From assembly GCF_016862795.1 (NCBI RefSeq), contig NZ_BONQ01000110.1, positions 124,001 to 188,000 on the forward strand: DNA of 64,000 nucleotides. The letters are read 5' to 3'. The translations under genes and the position numbers were made by a program. Shown here one piece after another: positions 1-9,760 of this stretch (positions are counted from its first letter, which is position 1; every line of letters begins with the position of its first letter). The notes beneath the pieces are model-generated. The model searched no databases. It was not told the DNA's origin and saw nothing but the letters and a program-made list of their open reading frames with translations. The stretch is from Dactylosporangium siamense. Its GTDB lineage: Bacteria > Actinomycetota > Actinomycetes > Mycobacteriales > Micromonosporaceae.

Positions 1-1259
1 GTGCCGCGGGCCATCACCTGGATCCAGTTCATCGAGTCGATGGTGATGGTGGGGTCGCCGCCGATGGTGACTCCGGCGATGGCCTCGTGCTGCCAGGTCG
101 AGCCGTTCCAGAAGATGTGCTGGAGGCTGTTGTCGGTGCCGCGGGCCATGACCTGCAGCCAGTTCATCGAGTCGTAGGTGGTGGTGGGGTTCCCGGCGAT
201 GGTGACTCCGGCGATGGCCTCGTGCTGCCAGGTCGAGCCGTTCCAGAAGATGTGCTGCAGCGAGTTGTCGGTGCCGCGGGCAAACACCTGCAGCCAGTTC
301 ATCGAGTCGATGGTGGTCGCGAGGTCACCGGCGACGCTGACCCCGGCCATGACCTCGTGCTGCCAGGTCGAGCCGTTCCAGAAGTAGTGGTGCAGGGCGT
401 TGTCGGAGCTGCGGGCAAACACCTGCAGCCAGTTCATCGAGTCGACGGTGGCGACGGGGGTGCCGGTGATCTGCACGCCGCTGAAGAGCGTCTCGGTGCT
501 CCAGACGTTGCCGTCCCACCAGGTGTGGCGCAGTGCGCCGCTGGCGCCGCGTTCGAAGGAGTGCAGGGACTCGGCGCCGTAGTTGACGAGCTGGGTGCCG
601 GGGGCGGGCCTGGACACGTCGGCGGGAGGTGGCTCGTTGGTGCTGTTCGCGGCGCCGACGGGTGAGCTGAAGCCGACGATGTTGGTGTTGCCCAGGGCGT
701 TGGTGCGGGTCTGTTGTTTGACGATGTTGCTGGTGTTGCCCTCGATGGTGGTCAGGACTCCACCGGTGTAGGACTTGACGATGCCGACGTGGTCGATGTC
801 TGAGTTGCTGCCGTTGAACGGTGCGTCCCAGTCGTAGACGACGGCGTCGCCGGGCTGCGGTGTGTATCCGCTGCCGCGGGCGTGCCAGGTGCCATTGTTG
901 ATGCCGTACTGCCGGAATGAATAGGCCCAGGAGTCGAGGCCGGAGAGATTGGTGACACCGGCGGTCTTCCATACGTATTTGGAGAAGTCGGCGCACCAGG
1001 CGACGGTGCGGTATCCGCTGGTGCTGCAACTGTTGGAACCGGTGACGAGTTTCCCGCTGTAATAGTTGCAGTTGGAACCCATCGGTGATTCCGTGTTGTG
1101 GCCGGTCGCGGCGAGCTCGGTCTGGGCGGTGCTCACGATCGACGTGCGCAGCGTGTTCGCCGCGGCGGCCGGGGCGGGGATGGTGAAGACGGCGGCTGTG
1201 GCGGCTGTGGCGGCGACGGCGGCGGTGAGGGCCGCGGCGGTGAGACGGTTCTTGTTCAT
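1..1259 (-). CDS. Secreted CHAP-domain protein with lectin-like beta-propeller repeats (3' end outside window)
   Basis: The reading frame opens with ATG at 1257-1259, behind a GAGGGG ribosome site, and stays open to the window edge, so the C-terminus is missing. Residues 1 to about 33 form a signal peptide (basic start, Ala-rich core). The next ~170 residues look like a CHAP amidase/peptidase: a Cys in WCADFSKYVW, a His in DHVGIV and an acidic/Asn position in EGN, in the order expected for the catalytic residues. After a Pro-rich linker come repeats of 45 residues with the core MNWLQV(F/M)ARG(T/S)DN and FWNGSTWQHE, typical of PLL/DUF346 lectin-like propellers. Likely an exported cell-wall hydrolase or effector that binds glycans through the propeller. 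The substrate is unknown. The frame is certain; the glycan role is inferred. Confidence 0.85.
   Translation of the reverse strand, partial: MNKNRLTAAALTAAVAATAATAAVFTIPAPAAAANTLRTSIVSTAQTELAATGHNTESPMGSNCNYYSGKLVTGSNSCSTSGYRTVAWCADFSKYVWKTAGVTNLSGLDSWAYSFRQYGINNGTWHARGSGYTPQPGDAVVYDWDAPFNGSNSDIDHVGIVKSYTGGVLTTIEGNTSNIVKQQTRTNALGNTNIVGFSSPVGAANSTNEPPPADVSRPAPGTQLVNYGAESLHSFERGASGALRHTWWDGNVWSTETLFSGVQITGTPVATVDSMNWLQVFARSSDNALHHYFWNGSTWQHEVMAGVSVAGDLATTIDSMNWLQVFARGTDNSLQHIFWNGSTWQHEAIAGVTIAGNPTTTYDSMNWLQVMARGTDNSLQHIFWNGSTWQHEAIAGVTIGGDPTITIDSMNWIQVMARG
24..563 (-). repeat. Four in-frame 135-bp repeats of the lectin-like propeller
   Basis: The motif CCAGTTCATCGAGTCG (reverse strand, encoding DSMNW) recurs at 24, 159, 294 and 429, exactly 135 bases apart, so each unit is 45 codons. 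Copies 1-3 are nearly identical at the DNA level, which suggests recent duplication or gene conversion. More copies may lie beyond the window edge. Confidence 0.9.
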
Positions 1260-1593
1260 GATTTCCCCTCGGTGGTGGTGGTCGTGTTCACGGCAGACTT
1301 CTCCCCGTGTCGGTATTCGTGGTCTCAGAAAATCGCCGCCGTTTGTTGTATTTCCCGGTGGCGCATTTCCTTGATGTGACTACTGTGCGGCACGGCAACG
1401 GCGACGTCACTGGATCCGGGCTGGCACCAACGTGCCTGGCACTCAGTTGCCAACCCACCGGACACAGAGTCCCAGTTCAGGGCCTTGTCGCAGCGTGGCG
1501 ACGAGCGTGGCCGGCTGCGGCTCCTGCGCAACGGCGCGCCGCGCGACCCGCCGCAAGGTCAGGACACGGTCGTTCCACCGGCGGGGAAGAGGC
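1260..1593. other. Intergenic region, no gene seen
   Basis: 334 bases between the start of the CHAP gene and the end of the SDR gene. It must hold the CHAP promoter. The only structure I see is a short inverted repeat GGCAC-CAAC-GTGCC at 1423-1436. No ORF here has convincing codon use. Confidence 0.5.
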
Positions 1594-2335
1594 TCAGGCG
1601 GTGGTGGGGCGGGCGGTGTCGGTGTAGCGGGGGAGCTGGCCGCCACCATCGACGAGGAGGCTCGTGCCGGTCAGGTACGTGGCGAGCGGTGAGGCCAGCA
1701 GCAGCACCGCGTCGGCGATGTCGGCGGGGGTCGCCATGCGGCCCATCGGGACGGTCGCGGCGACGGCGGCCAAGGCGGCCTCGTCGCCGTAGTGCGCGGC
1801 GTTGTCGTCGGTGCGCACGACGCCGGCGGTGACCGTGTTGACCCGGACCTTCGGCGCCCATTCCAGGGCCAGGGCGCGGGTGAGGGTCTCCAGGCCGGCC
1901 TTCGCGGCGGCGTAGGCGGCGGTCCCGGGGGCCGGGCGCAGCGCGGAGACGCTGCCGATGTTGACGATCAGGCCGCCGCCGGGCTGGGTCTGCATGACTG
2001 CGTTCGCGGCCTGGGCGACGAAGAACGGGGCGAGGAGGTTGAGGCGGACGACGGCGGTCACCAGGTTCGGCGAGACGGTCGCGGCCGGCGCTGCGGGGGA
2101 GCCGCCGGCGTTGTTGACGACCAGGTCCAGGCGGCCGAACGCGTCGATGGCCGCGCTGACCAGAGCCGCCGCCTCGGTCGGCTCGCGCACGTCGGCGGCG
2201 GTGTACGCCACCCCGGGCGGGAGGTCGGCGGGTTCGCGGCGGCCGCAGACGAGGACCCGGTAGCCGGCGGCGGCCAGGCGCGCGGCGATCTCCCGGCCGA
2301 TGCCCCGGGTGCCGCCCGTGACCAGGGCGGCGGGG

Positions 2336-2361
<26 letters not shown>
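1594..2361 (-). CDS. Short-chain dehydrogenase/reductase next to fadA6
   Basis: 255 residues, normal for a classical SDR. TGGTRGIG near residue 16 is the NAD(P)-binding glycine motif, NNAG follows the fourth strand, and the active-site YxxxK appears as YAAAK. The start overlaps the end of fadA6 by 26 bases on the same strand, so the two are cotranscribed from the operator-promoter at 3491-3533. It probably oxidises or reduces a hydroxyacyl/ketone intermediate of C/D-ring breakdown. The substrate cannot be read from sequence. The C-terminal tail after VDGGGQLPR is longer than usual. Confidence 0.85.
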
Positions 2362-3487
<1,126 letters not shown>

Positions 3488-3490
3488 GTT

Positions 3491-3530
3491 CAGCACCTTA
3501 CCAAGCGAGCGCTTGGTTGGTAAGGTGCTG
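3491..3530. promoter_or_regulatory. Symmetric divergent leaderless promoters of fadA6 and fadD3
   Basis: CAGCACCTTACCAA (3491-3504) and TTGGTAAGGTGCTG (3517-3530) are perfect 14-bp inverted arms. Each strand therefore reads TAAGGT-GCTG-N2-C-ATG: the -10 box TAAGGT ends 7 bases before the ATG of fadD3 (3534) and of fadA6 (3487). Both transcripts should be leaderless, and both are covered by one operator. Confidence 0.75.
3500..3517. promoter_or_regulatory. KstR2-type operator O1 (fadA6/fadD3)
   Basis: ACCAAGCGAGCGCTTGGT: 8-bp arms ACCAAGCG/CGCTTGGT around AG. It fits the known KstR2 consensus AnCAAGnnCTTGnT with one mismatch and overlaps the -10 boxes on both sides. Confidence 0.8.
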
Positions 3531-3533
3531 GGC

Positions 3534-5009
3534 ATGGAACCGTTGAGTGCCCGGACCCTGCCGGACCTGGTGCGCGCCGGCGCCGAGCACCACGGCGACC
3601 GCGAGGCGATCGTCGACGGTCCGGTCCGGCTCACCTATGCCGGGCTGGCCGAGGAGGTCGCCCGGTTCGCGGGAGCCCTTGCCGCCAGGGGTGTCGGCAA
3701 GGGCGACCGGGTCGCGCTGTGGGCGCCGAACTCGTGGCGGTGGATCGTCGCGGCGCTCGGGGTCGTCACCGCCGGCGGTGTCCTCGTGCCGCTGAACACC
3801 CGCTTCAAGGGCCCGGAGGCCGCGTACATCCTGGAGCGCAGCGGTGCCCGGCTGCTGCTGGTCGAGGATGGCTTCCTGGGCAACCGCTATGTTGACTCCC
3901 TGCCAAAGACGGATATGCCGGACATCGTAACGTTCGACCGGTGGGACGGGTTCGTGCGCGACGCGAAACCCGCGGAAGTTGACGTGCAGCCAGACGATTT
4001 GTCCGATCTGTTCTTCACCTCCGGCACCACCGGGCGGCCCAAGGGCGCCATGCTCACCCACCGGCAGAGCACCGAGGTCTACGTCGCCTGGAGCGAGCTC
4101 GCCGACCTGCGCGCCGGAGACCGGTACCTGCTGGTCAACCCCTGCTTCAACACGTTCGGCTACAAGGCCGGCGTCATCGCCTGCCTGCTGCGGGGCGCGA
4201 CGATCGTGCCGCAGCCGGTGTTCGACGTCGCCGCGTCGCTGCGGCTGATCGAGCAGGAACGCATCACCGTGCTGCCCGGCCCGCCCACGCTGTACACCTC
4301 GATGCTGGACCATCCCGCACGCGGCGACCATGACCTGTCCAGCCTGCGGGTCGCCGTCACCGGTGCCACGACGGTCCCGGTGGTGATGATCGAGCGGCTC
4401 CGGGACGAGCTGAAGCTGGCGACGGTGCTCACCGCGTACGGCCTCACCGAGTCGTGCGGCACCGCGACCATGTGCCGCCCCGACGACGACCCCGTCACCG
4501 TGTCCACCACCTGCGGCGCGGCGATCGACGGCGTCGAGGTGCGGGTCGACCCGGACAGCGGGGAGGTGCTCGTGCGCGGCTACAACGTGATGCGCGGCTA
4601 CTGGCAGGACCCGGCGGCGACGGCCGACGCGATCGACGCCGACGGCTGGCTGCACACCGGCGACATCGGCGTGCTCGACGAGCGCGGATACCTGCGCATC
4701 ACCGACCGGCTCAAGGACATGTTCATCGTGGGCGGCTTCAACGCGTATCCGGCCGAGATCGAGCAGGTCCTGGCCCGGCACGACGGCGTCGGCGAGGTCG
4801 CGGTCATCGGCGTGCCCGACGAGCGCCTCGGCGAGGTCGCCCGCGCCTTCGTCGTGCCCCGGCGCCCGGTCTCGGCGGCCGACCTCGCCGCGTACTGCAA
4901 GGAGCGCCTCGCCAATTTCAAGGTGCCCCGCTCGTTCGTGTTCCTGGACGCGCTACCACGCAACGCCAGCGGCAAGGTGCTCAAGACGACGCTGCGCGGA
5001 GAGGCCTGA
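3534..5009 (+). CDS. fadD3: HIP-CoA ligase FadD3 (3aa-H-4a(3'-propanoate)-7a-methylhexahydro-1,5-indanedione CoA ligase)
   Basis: 491 residues, class I adenylate-forming enzyme. TSGTTGRPKG (about residues 162-171) is the P-loop-like motif, YGLTES the A5 region, GWLHTGD the hinge-side aspartate motif, and the C-terminal NASGKVLK holds the adenylation lysine. Several stretches, such as NPCFNTFGYKAG and LPGPPTLYTS, agree with FadD3, which activates the steroid C/D-ring propionate with ATP and CoA. HIP-CoA is the known inducer that releases KstR2. It starts leaderless at ATG 3534 and heads an operon with the next three genes (TGATG overlap at 5007-5011). Confidence 0.9.
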   Translation: MEPLSARTLPDLVRAGAEHHGDREAIVDGPVRLTYAGLAEEVARFAGALAARGVGKGDRVALWAPNSWRWIVAALGVVTAGGVLVPLNTRFKGPEAAYILERSGARLLLVEDGFLGNRYVDSLPKTDMPDIVTFDRWDGFVRDAKPAEVDVQPDDLSDLFFTSGTTGRPKGAMLTHRQSTEVYVAWSELADLRAGDRYLLVNPCFNTFGYKAGVIACLLRGATIVPQPVFDVAASLRLIEQERITVLPGPPTLYTSMLDHPARGDHDLSSLRVAVTGATTVPVVMIERLRDELKLATVLTAYGLTESCGTATMCRPDDDPVTVSTTCGAAIDGVEVRVDPDSGEVLVRGYNVMRGYWQDPAATADAIDADGWLHTGDIGVLDERGYLRITDRLKDMFIVGGFNAYPAEIEQVLARHDGVGEVAVIGVPDERLGEVARAFVVPRRPVSAADLAAYCKERLANFKVPRSFVFLDALPRNASGKVLKTTLRGEA

Positions 5010-5668
5010 TGGACACCGTCATCGTCACCGGCGGAGCCAGCGGCATCGGTGCCGCGATCGTGCGCCTCGCCGCCGCGCAGGGGCTGCGACCGGTCGTGTG
5101 GGACCTGGCTCCGACCGACGGCGGTCTCGTGGTCGACGTCCGTGACCCGCTCCAGATCGAGACCGCTCTGGAGACGACCGGGCCGGCGCGGTACCTCGTC
5201 AACAATGCCGGGCCGGCCAGCGGTGGCGCGCCCCTCGGCTTCGGCGACGGGCTCGTCGCGACCGCCGGCAGCGTGGAAGCGGTCACCGCCGCGTGGCTGC
5301 GCACCGGCCCGCCCGCCGACGCCGCGGTGGTCAACGTCGCCTCCGTCGCCGGGAACCTCGTCGGCACCGACTCCGCGTGGTACTCGGCGGGCAAGGCCGC
5401 GATCGCCGGATACACCCGCCACCTCGCGACCCGGCTCGCGCCCGCGGTGCGCGCCAACGCCGTCGCCCCCGGCTTCATCGACACGCCCCGGATGGCGGGC
5501 TTCGGTGACACGCCCCTCGGGCGGGACCTCATCGCCCGCAACCCGATGCGCCGGGCCGGCCGGCCCGAGGACGTCGCGGCCGCGGTGCTGTTCCTGCTGT
5601 CCCCGTCCGCCGCCTACATCAACGGCGTCCTGCTGCCGGTCGACGGGGGCTGGACGGTCACTCAATGA
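5009..5668 (+). CDS. Short-chain dehydrogenase/reductase, second gene of the fadD3 operon
   Basis: 219 residues. TGGASGIG, NNAG, the YSAGK catalytic pair and the C-terminal LPVDGGW are classical SDR marks. It is short because the region after the first Rossmann strands is condensed. The start codon overlaps the fadD3 stop, so translation is coupled. It probably handles a hydroxy/keto step on a CoA ester in the same pathway. I cannot assign it to a named step. Confidence 0.85.
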   Translation: MDTVIVTGGASGIGAAIVRLAAAQGLRPVVWDLAPTDGGLVVDVRDPLQIETALETTGPARYLVNNAGPASGGAPLGFGDGLVATAGSVEAVTAAWLRTGPPADAAVVNVASVAGNLVGTDSAWYSAGKAAIAGYTRHLATRLAPAVRANAVAPGFIDTPRMAGFGDTPLGRDLIARNPMRRAGRPEDVAAAVLFLLSPSAAYINGVLLPVDGGWTVTQ

Positions 5669-5682
5669 AAGAGGCCTCGCAG

Positions 5683-6876
5683 ATGCCCGAAGCCGTCATC
5701 GTCTCCGCCGTGCGTTCGCCGATCGGCCGCGCCTACAAGGGTTCGCTCGCGGGCGTGCGCGCCGACGACCTCGCCGCGCAGGTCGTGCGCCTGGCCCTGG
5801 CCAAGATCCCCGCGCTGGACCCGCACACCCTGGACGACCTGGTGCTCGGCTGCGCCCAGCCGGCCGGCGAGCAGGGGTACAACCTCGGCCGGCAGGTCGC
5901 CATGCACCTCGGCCTCGACATGGTCCCCGGCACCACCGTCAACCGCTACTGCGCCTCGTCGCTGCAGGCGATCCGGATGGCGTTCCACGCGATCAAGGCG
6001 GGCGAAGGGCACGCGTTCGTCGCCGCCGGTGTCGAGGTCGTCTCGCACTACCCGGCGGGCAAGGCCGACGGCATGCCGGACACCCGCAACCCGCGCTTCG
6101 ACGGGCTTGTCGGGTCCAGGCCGTGGTCCGACCCCCGTGCGCGCGGCGAGCTGCCCGACGTGTACATCGCCATGGGGGAGACCGCCGAGAACGTCGCCGA
6201 GCTCTGCGGGATCACCCGGGCCGAGCAGGACGAGTTCGCGGTCCGCAGCCAGAACAACGCCGAGAAGGCCCTTGCCGACGGCTTCTGGGACCGCGACATC
6301 ACCCCGGTCACCCTGCCCGACGGCAGCGTGCTGCGGGCCGACGACGGTCCGCGGGCCGGGGTCACCCTGGAGAAGGTCGCCGCGCTGCAGCCCGCCTTCC
6401 GTCCCGACGGCACCGTCACCGCCGCCAACTGCTGCCCCCTCAACGACGGCGCCGCGGCGCTGGTCGTGCTCAGCTCCACCCGCGCCGCGGAGCTCGGGCT
6501 GACGCCGCTGGCCAGGATCGTCAGCACCGGCGTGTCCGCGCTCAGCCCCGAGATCATGGGCCTCGGCCCGGTCGAGGCCTCCCGCCGCGCCCTCGCGCAC
6601 GCGGGCCTCGGCATCGGCGACATCGACCTGATCGAGATCAACGAGGCGTTCGCCGCGCAGGTGATCCCGGCGTACCGGCAGCTGGGCGCCGCCCTGGACC
6701 GGGTCAACGTGCACGGCGGCGCCATCGCGGTCGGGCACCCGTTCGGCATGACCGGCGCCCGCATCGCCACCACCCTGCTCAACGGGCTGATCCACCGCGA
6801 CGCCCAGTTCGGCCTGGAGACCATGTGCACCGCCGGCGGGCAGGGCATGGCCATGGTGATCGAGCGGCTCGCCTGA
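5683..6876 (+). CDS. Thiolase (acetyl-CoA acyltransferase) in the fadD3 operon
   Basis: 397 residues from ATG 5683, chosen because AAAGAGG sits 9 bases upstream; an upstream ATG at 5665 would add six residues. Catalytic landmarks: Cys in NRYCASSLQ, NEAF, GHPFGMTGAR and the C-terminal Cys in TMCTAGGQG. It looks like a FadA/FadI-type degradative thiolase, distinct from fadA6 at 2336-3487. Two thiolases in one regulon fit two chain-shortening steps (side-chain propionate, later open-chain diacid). That assignment is inference. Confidence 0.87.
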   Translation: MPEAVIVSAVRSPIGRAYKGSLAGVRADDLAAQVVRLALAKIPALDPHTLDDLVLGCAQPAGEQGYNLGRQVAMHLGLDMVPGTTVNRYCASSLQAIRMAFHAIKAGEGHAFVAAGVEVVSHYPAGKADGMPDTRNPRFDGLVGSRPWSDPRARGELPDVYIAMGETAENVAELCGITRAEQDEFAVRSQNNAEKALADGFWDRDITPVTLPDGSVLRADDGPRAGVTLEKVAALQPAFRPDGTVTAANCCPLNDGAAALVVLSSTRAAELGLTPLARIVSTGVSALSPEIMGLGPVEASRRALAHAGLGIGDIDLIEINEAFAAQVIPAYRQLGAALDRVNVHGGAIAVGHPFGMTGARIATTLLNGLIHRDAQFGLETMCTAGGQGMAMVIERLA

Positions 6877-7730
6877 TGGGCGCCCTCGACGGCAAGGCGG
6901 TCGTCGTCACCGGCGCCGGGCGGGGCCTCGGCGCCGCCTACGCCCGCCTCGCCGCGGCCGAGGGCGCCGCGGTCCTCGTCAACGACGTCGACGCCGACCT
7001 GGCCGCATCGGTGGCGGCGGAGATCACTTCGGCCGGCGGCCGGGCACTCGCGGCAGCCGGCACGATCGGCACCTGGGACGGGGCCGGCGAGGTGGTCGCC
7101 CGCTGCGTCGAGGCGTTCGGCGCGATCGACGGCCTCGTCAACAACGCCGGGATCTTCCGCCTCGCCGACCCGGCGGCGCAGGACCCGGACGAGTTCCGCG
7201 CGGTCATCGAGGTGAACCTGCTCGGCACCGCGTACTGCGGCCTGCACGCCATCCGGGCGATGCTCGCGCAGGGCTCCGGCTCGGTGGTGAACGTGACCTC
7301 CGGCGCGCACGCGGGGTCGGCGGCGATGGGCGCCTACGGGGCCAGCAAGGGCGGCGTCGCGTCGCTCACCTACTGCTGGGCGGCGGACCTCCTCGGCTCC
7401 GGCGTGCGGGTCAACGCCGTCTCACCCAACGCGCACACCCGCATGGCCGACGCGTTCGAGGCGTATCTCGGCGCCGCCGCCCAGGGCCAGAACGTGCACA
7501 AGCCGCCGGAGCAGAACGCCCCGGCGGTCGTCTACCTGCTCACCGACGCCGCCGCGGCCGTGCACGGCCAGGTGATCCGCATCGACGGCGACGAGCTGTC
7601 GATGATCGCCCACCCGGTCGTGCAGGGCCACGGCGTGCAGGACCCTTCCTGGACGGTGGAGAAGGTCGCGGCGGCGTTCGCCTCCGGCGCCGTCGGCCCG
7701 ATCAGTGCCGTCGGCCTGCACCGCGCCTGA
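6876..7730 (+). CDS. Short-chain dehydrogenase (C-terminally extended type, resembles mycobacterial Rv3548c)
   Basis: 284 residues, starting within the thiolase stop (TGATG). TGAGRGLG and NNAG are the cofactor motifs, and YGASK carries the catalytic Tyr and Lys. After the Rossmann core the protein runs about 60 residues longer than a classical SDR, with an acidic HxRIDGDELS region and a GPISAVGLH tail. This longer architecture is seen in SDRs of the actinobacterial C/D-ring gene cluster and in (3R)-hydroxyacyl-CoA dehydrogenases. Last gene of the rightward fadD3 operon; the next gene runs in the opposite direction 9 bases away. Confidence 0.85.
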   Translation: MGALDGKAVVVTGAGRGLGAAYARLAAAEGAAVLVNDVDADLAASVAAEITSAGGRALAAAGTIGTWDGAGEVVARCVEAFGAIDGLVNNAGIFRLADPAAQDPDEFRAVIEVNLLGTAYCGLHAIRAMLAQGSGSVVNVTSGAHAGSAAMGAYGASKGGVASLTYCWAADLLGSGVRVNAVSPNAHTRMADAFEAYLGAAAQGQNVHKPPEQNAPAVVYLLTDAAAAVHGQVIRIDGDELSMIAHPVVQGHGVQDPSWTVEKVAAAFASGAVGPISAVGLHRA

Positions 7731-7738
7731 GCAAGTCC

Positions 7739-9082
7739 CTAGTGCACCAGGCCGATGCCGGTGAAGGTCCGGTCGTACTGGGGGAACGACGTGTTGTCGA
7801 ACGGCGCGGTGATCCAGGTGCGGACCGAGTCGGCGGCGGTGTCGACCTCGACGAGCCGGACCGGGTTGGTCGTGCCGGAGTGGAACGTCTGCAGGAACGA
7901 GTAGATCTTGTTGCCGTGCACGCCCGTGTCGACCCGGTTGCCGGCGACGCCGGTGTGGCCGGAGAACACGAACCGGATGTTCGCGTACTGACTGATCAGG
8001 TTGTCGAACAGGTACTGCGGGCTGGTCGCCCCGTACCCGCCGTTGGTCTGCTCGATGTTGCCGTTGCCGTCGATGTAGTCGTGCGTGACGACCGTGACGT
8101 TGTGCCGCGGGTTGGCCGCGACGACGTTCCGCGCCCAGGTGACGACCTCGGGCCGGGGCCACAGCTCGAGCGTGATCACCATCCACTGCACGCCGCCCGC
8201 CTCGTAGGTCGAGTAGGAGTTGTCGACCTTCCCGGCCTCGAACTGCCCACGCACGGCGCCGTACTGCGCGGCGGTGAAGTAGCGGTTGAACACGGTCGTG
8301 TCCCGGACCAGCTCCCGGGTGTGTGCGGGGTCGCGGGCCGAGCCGCCGACGCCGGTCGCCTGGGTGTCGTGGTTGCCGATCGCGAGCGCGTAGGGGATGC
8401 CGGCGGTCTCCAGCGGGCGCATCGCGTCGCGGGCGATCACGTATTGCGAGTGGTCCGGGGTGTCCCAGTTGACGACGTCTCCGGAGTGCGTCACGAACCG
8501 CAGGTCCAGCGCCGCGCGGTTGTTCACCAGCCAGGTCGTGCGCTGCCGGAAGCGGGTGTCGGTGGCGTTGAGCACCTCCTGCTGGGTGTCCGGCATGACG
8601 GCGAAGCTGAACTTCGGGTCCGTCGTGGCGAACTCCATCCGCGCGTACGCGATGTGCACGTTGCGGTCGCAGGCGGCCGTCTGCCGGTCGTTGACGAACT
8701 GGATGCGCACGACGTGCCGCCCGGCGGCGACCGCCGCCCCGACCGGGTAGGTGCCGTAGCTGGTGGCACTGACGATGGTGGTGCGCCCGGCGACGGCGCC
8801 GTCGACGGTCACCTCGACGGTCGGCCATCCCTCGCAGTTGTCGCCGATGGCGCCGATCTGGATCCGGCCGGAGCCGTCGATCGTGGTGGTGGCGACGCTG
8901 CTGTTGCTCCACAGTGACGCGTGGGTCCCCGACGGCGGCACCGGCGTGCCGGTCGCCGTGCGGATCGCCCCGTTGACCACGGTGAACTGGGAGGCGGGCG
9001 CCGCCGCCGCGCCCGTGGGCGGCAGCACGGCGGCCGCCACGACGGCGACGGCCGCCAGTTTCATGAACGTCGATCGATGCAT
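7739..9082 (-). CDS. Secreted calcineurin-like metallophosphoesterase
   Basis: 447 residues with an N-terminal signal peptide (MHRSTFMKLAAVAVVAAAV, then Ala-rich to about residue 29). About 120 residues of beta-rich carbohydrate-binding-like sequence come first. Then the metallophosphoesterase motifs follow in order: PDTQ, HSGDVVNWD, IGNHD, THDYID and SGHTG. It likely hydrolyses phosphate esters outside the cell. ATG 9082 was preferred because TACGCT at 9089-9094 lies 6 bases upstream, indicating a leaderless transcript; an internal ATG at 9064 has no better signal. Not obviously linked to the catabolic genes. Confidence 0.87.
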   Translation of the reverse strand: MHRSTFMKLAAVAVVAAAVLPPTGAAAAPASQFTVVNGAIRTATGTPVPPSGTHASLWSNSSVATTTIDGSGRIQIGAIGDNCEGWPTVEVTVDGAVAGRTTIVSATSYGTYPVGAAVAAGRHVVRIQFVNDRQTAACDRNVHIAYARMEFATTDPKFSFAVMPDTQQEVLNATDTRFRQRTTWLVNNRAALDLRFVTHSGDVVNWDTPDHSQYVIARDAMRPLETAGIPYALAIGNHDTQATGVGGSARDPAHTRELVRDTTVFNRYFTAAQYGAVRGQFEAGKVDNSYSTYEAGGVQWMVITLELWPRPEVVTWARNVVAANPRHNVTVVTHDYIDGNGNIEQTNGGYGATSPQYLFDNLISQYANIRFVFSGHTGVAGNRVDTGVHGNKIYSFLQTFHSGTTNPVRLVEVDTAADSVRTWITAPFDNTSFPQYDRTFTGIGLVH

Positions 9083-9088
9083 GGGCGG

Positions 9089-9094
9089 AGCGTA
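9089..9094 (-). promoter_or_regulatory. -10 box of a leaderless promoter for the metallophosphoesterase
   Basis: Reverse-strand TACGCT, then CCGCCC, then ATG: the TANNNT-N6-start spacing typical of leaderless actinobacterial genes. Confidence 0.6.
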
Positions 9095-9200
9095 CGAACC
9101 GTCCAGGCGCGGACCGCGAAGCCCAGGTGAACCTGGCATGGCGGTCCGGCGGCGGCGCCGCGCCGGGCAGGTTCGTGCGGTATGTGAGCAGCTGCCCCGC

Positions 9201-9240
9201 AACGGGTGGGCCGGACCCGGGACCGGCCGGCCCACCCGTT
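9201..9240 (-). terminator. Stem-loop terminator after the SH3-like secreted gene
   Basis: AACGGGTGGGCCGG (9201-9214) pairs perfectly with CCGGCCCACCCGTT (9227-9240), a 14-bp stem with a 12-base loop, about 48 bases past the stop of the leftward gene at 9288. No T-tract, as is usual in this GC range. Confidence 0.7.
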
Positions 9241-9287
9241 CGCCCCCGATGCCTGCCGGGCGCAGCCGCGCACGGCCAGGCGGAAGC

Positions 9288-9650
9288 TCAGCAGGGCTCT
9301 TCGAGGTTCCCGTCGAGGTAGCCCTCGTAGATCCAGCCCCAGTTGGTGTACGACCACCAGTTGCCCGTCGACGCGTTGAACCAGCTGCACCACTTGTAGA
9401 CCACGGTGCCGTACGGCGCGTAGTCGTAGACGGCGCACTTGGCGGCCGGACCGGTGTGCACCGCAGCCTTGGGTGACTTGAGCACCCGCACCGCGGTCGG
9501 GCTGGAGCCACCACCGCTGACGCTCGGACATCCCGCCGCCAGCACAGCCGCCGGAGCCGCTGAGGCCGCCGGCGACTGCACGACCAACCCACCCGACGCG
9601 ACCAGCAGTGCGGTGACAACCGTCGCTGCCCTTGCCGACGCCCACCTCAT
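9288..9650 (-). CDS. Small secreted SH3-like protein
   Basis: 120 residues. The signal peptide runs to about residue 31 (ends AASA). The mature part has four Cys and a run rich in Trp/Tyr (YDYAPYGTVVYKWCSWF, NWWSYTNWGWIYEGYL) that resembles a bacterial SH3 fold. ATG 9648-9650 follows GGGAGG by five bases. It is divergent from the SARP regulator at 9761, with about 110 bases between starts. An inverted repeat CCATCC-GCGA-GGATGG lies at 9686-9701 in its leader. Function unknown; cell-wall binding is possible. Confidence 0.8.
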   Translation of the reverse strand: MRWASARAATVVTALLVASGGLVVQSPAASAAPAAVLAAGCPSVSGGGSSPTAVRVLKSPKAAVHTGPAAKCAVYDYAPYGTVVYKWCSWFNASTGNWWSYTNWGWIYEGYLDGNLEEPC

Positions 9651-9760
9651 GGTGCCTCCCAAGAATCGTTCCGGCGATGCGCCAACCATCCGCGAGGATG
9701 GATGGGGAAAGATTGACAAAACCTTGAATCATCGGCGACACCAGGACGGTCGAGGCGACG

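Noticed and set aside
24-563. Possible CRISPR array at regular 135-base spacing
   Set aside because: The repeats are coding, in frame, longer than CRISPR repeats and have no unique spacers. No cas genes.
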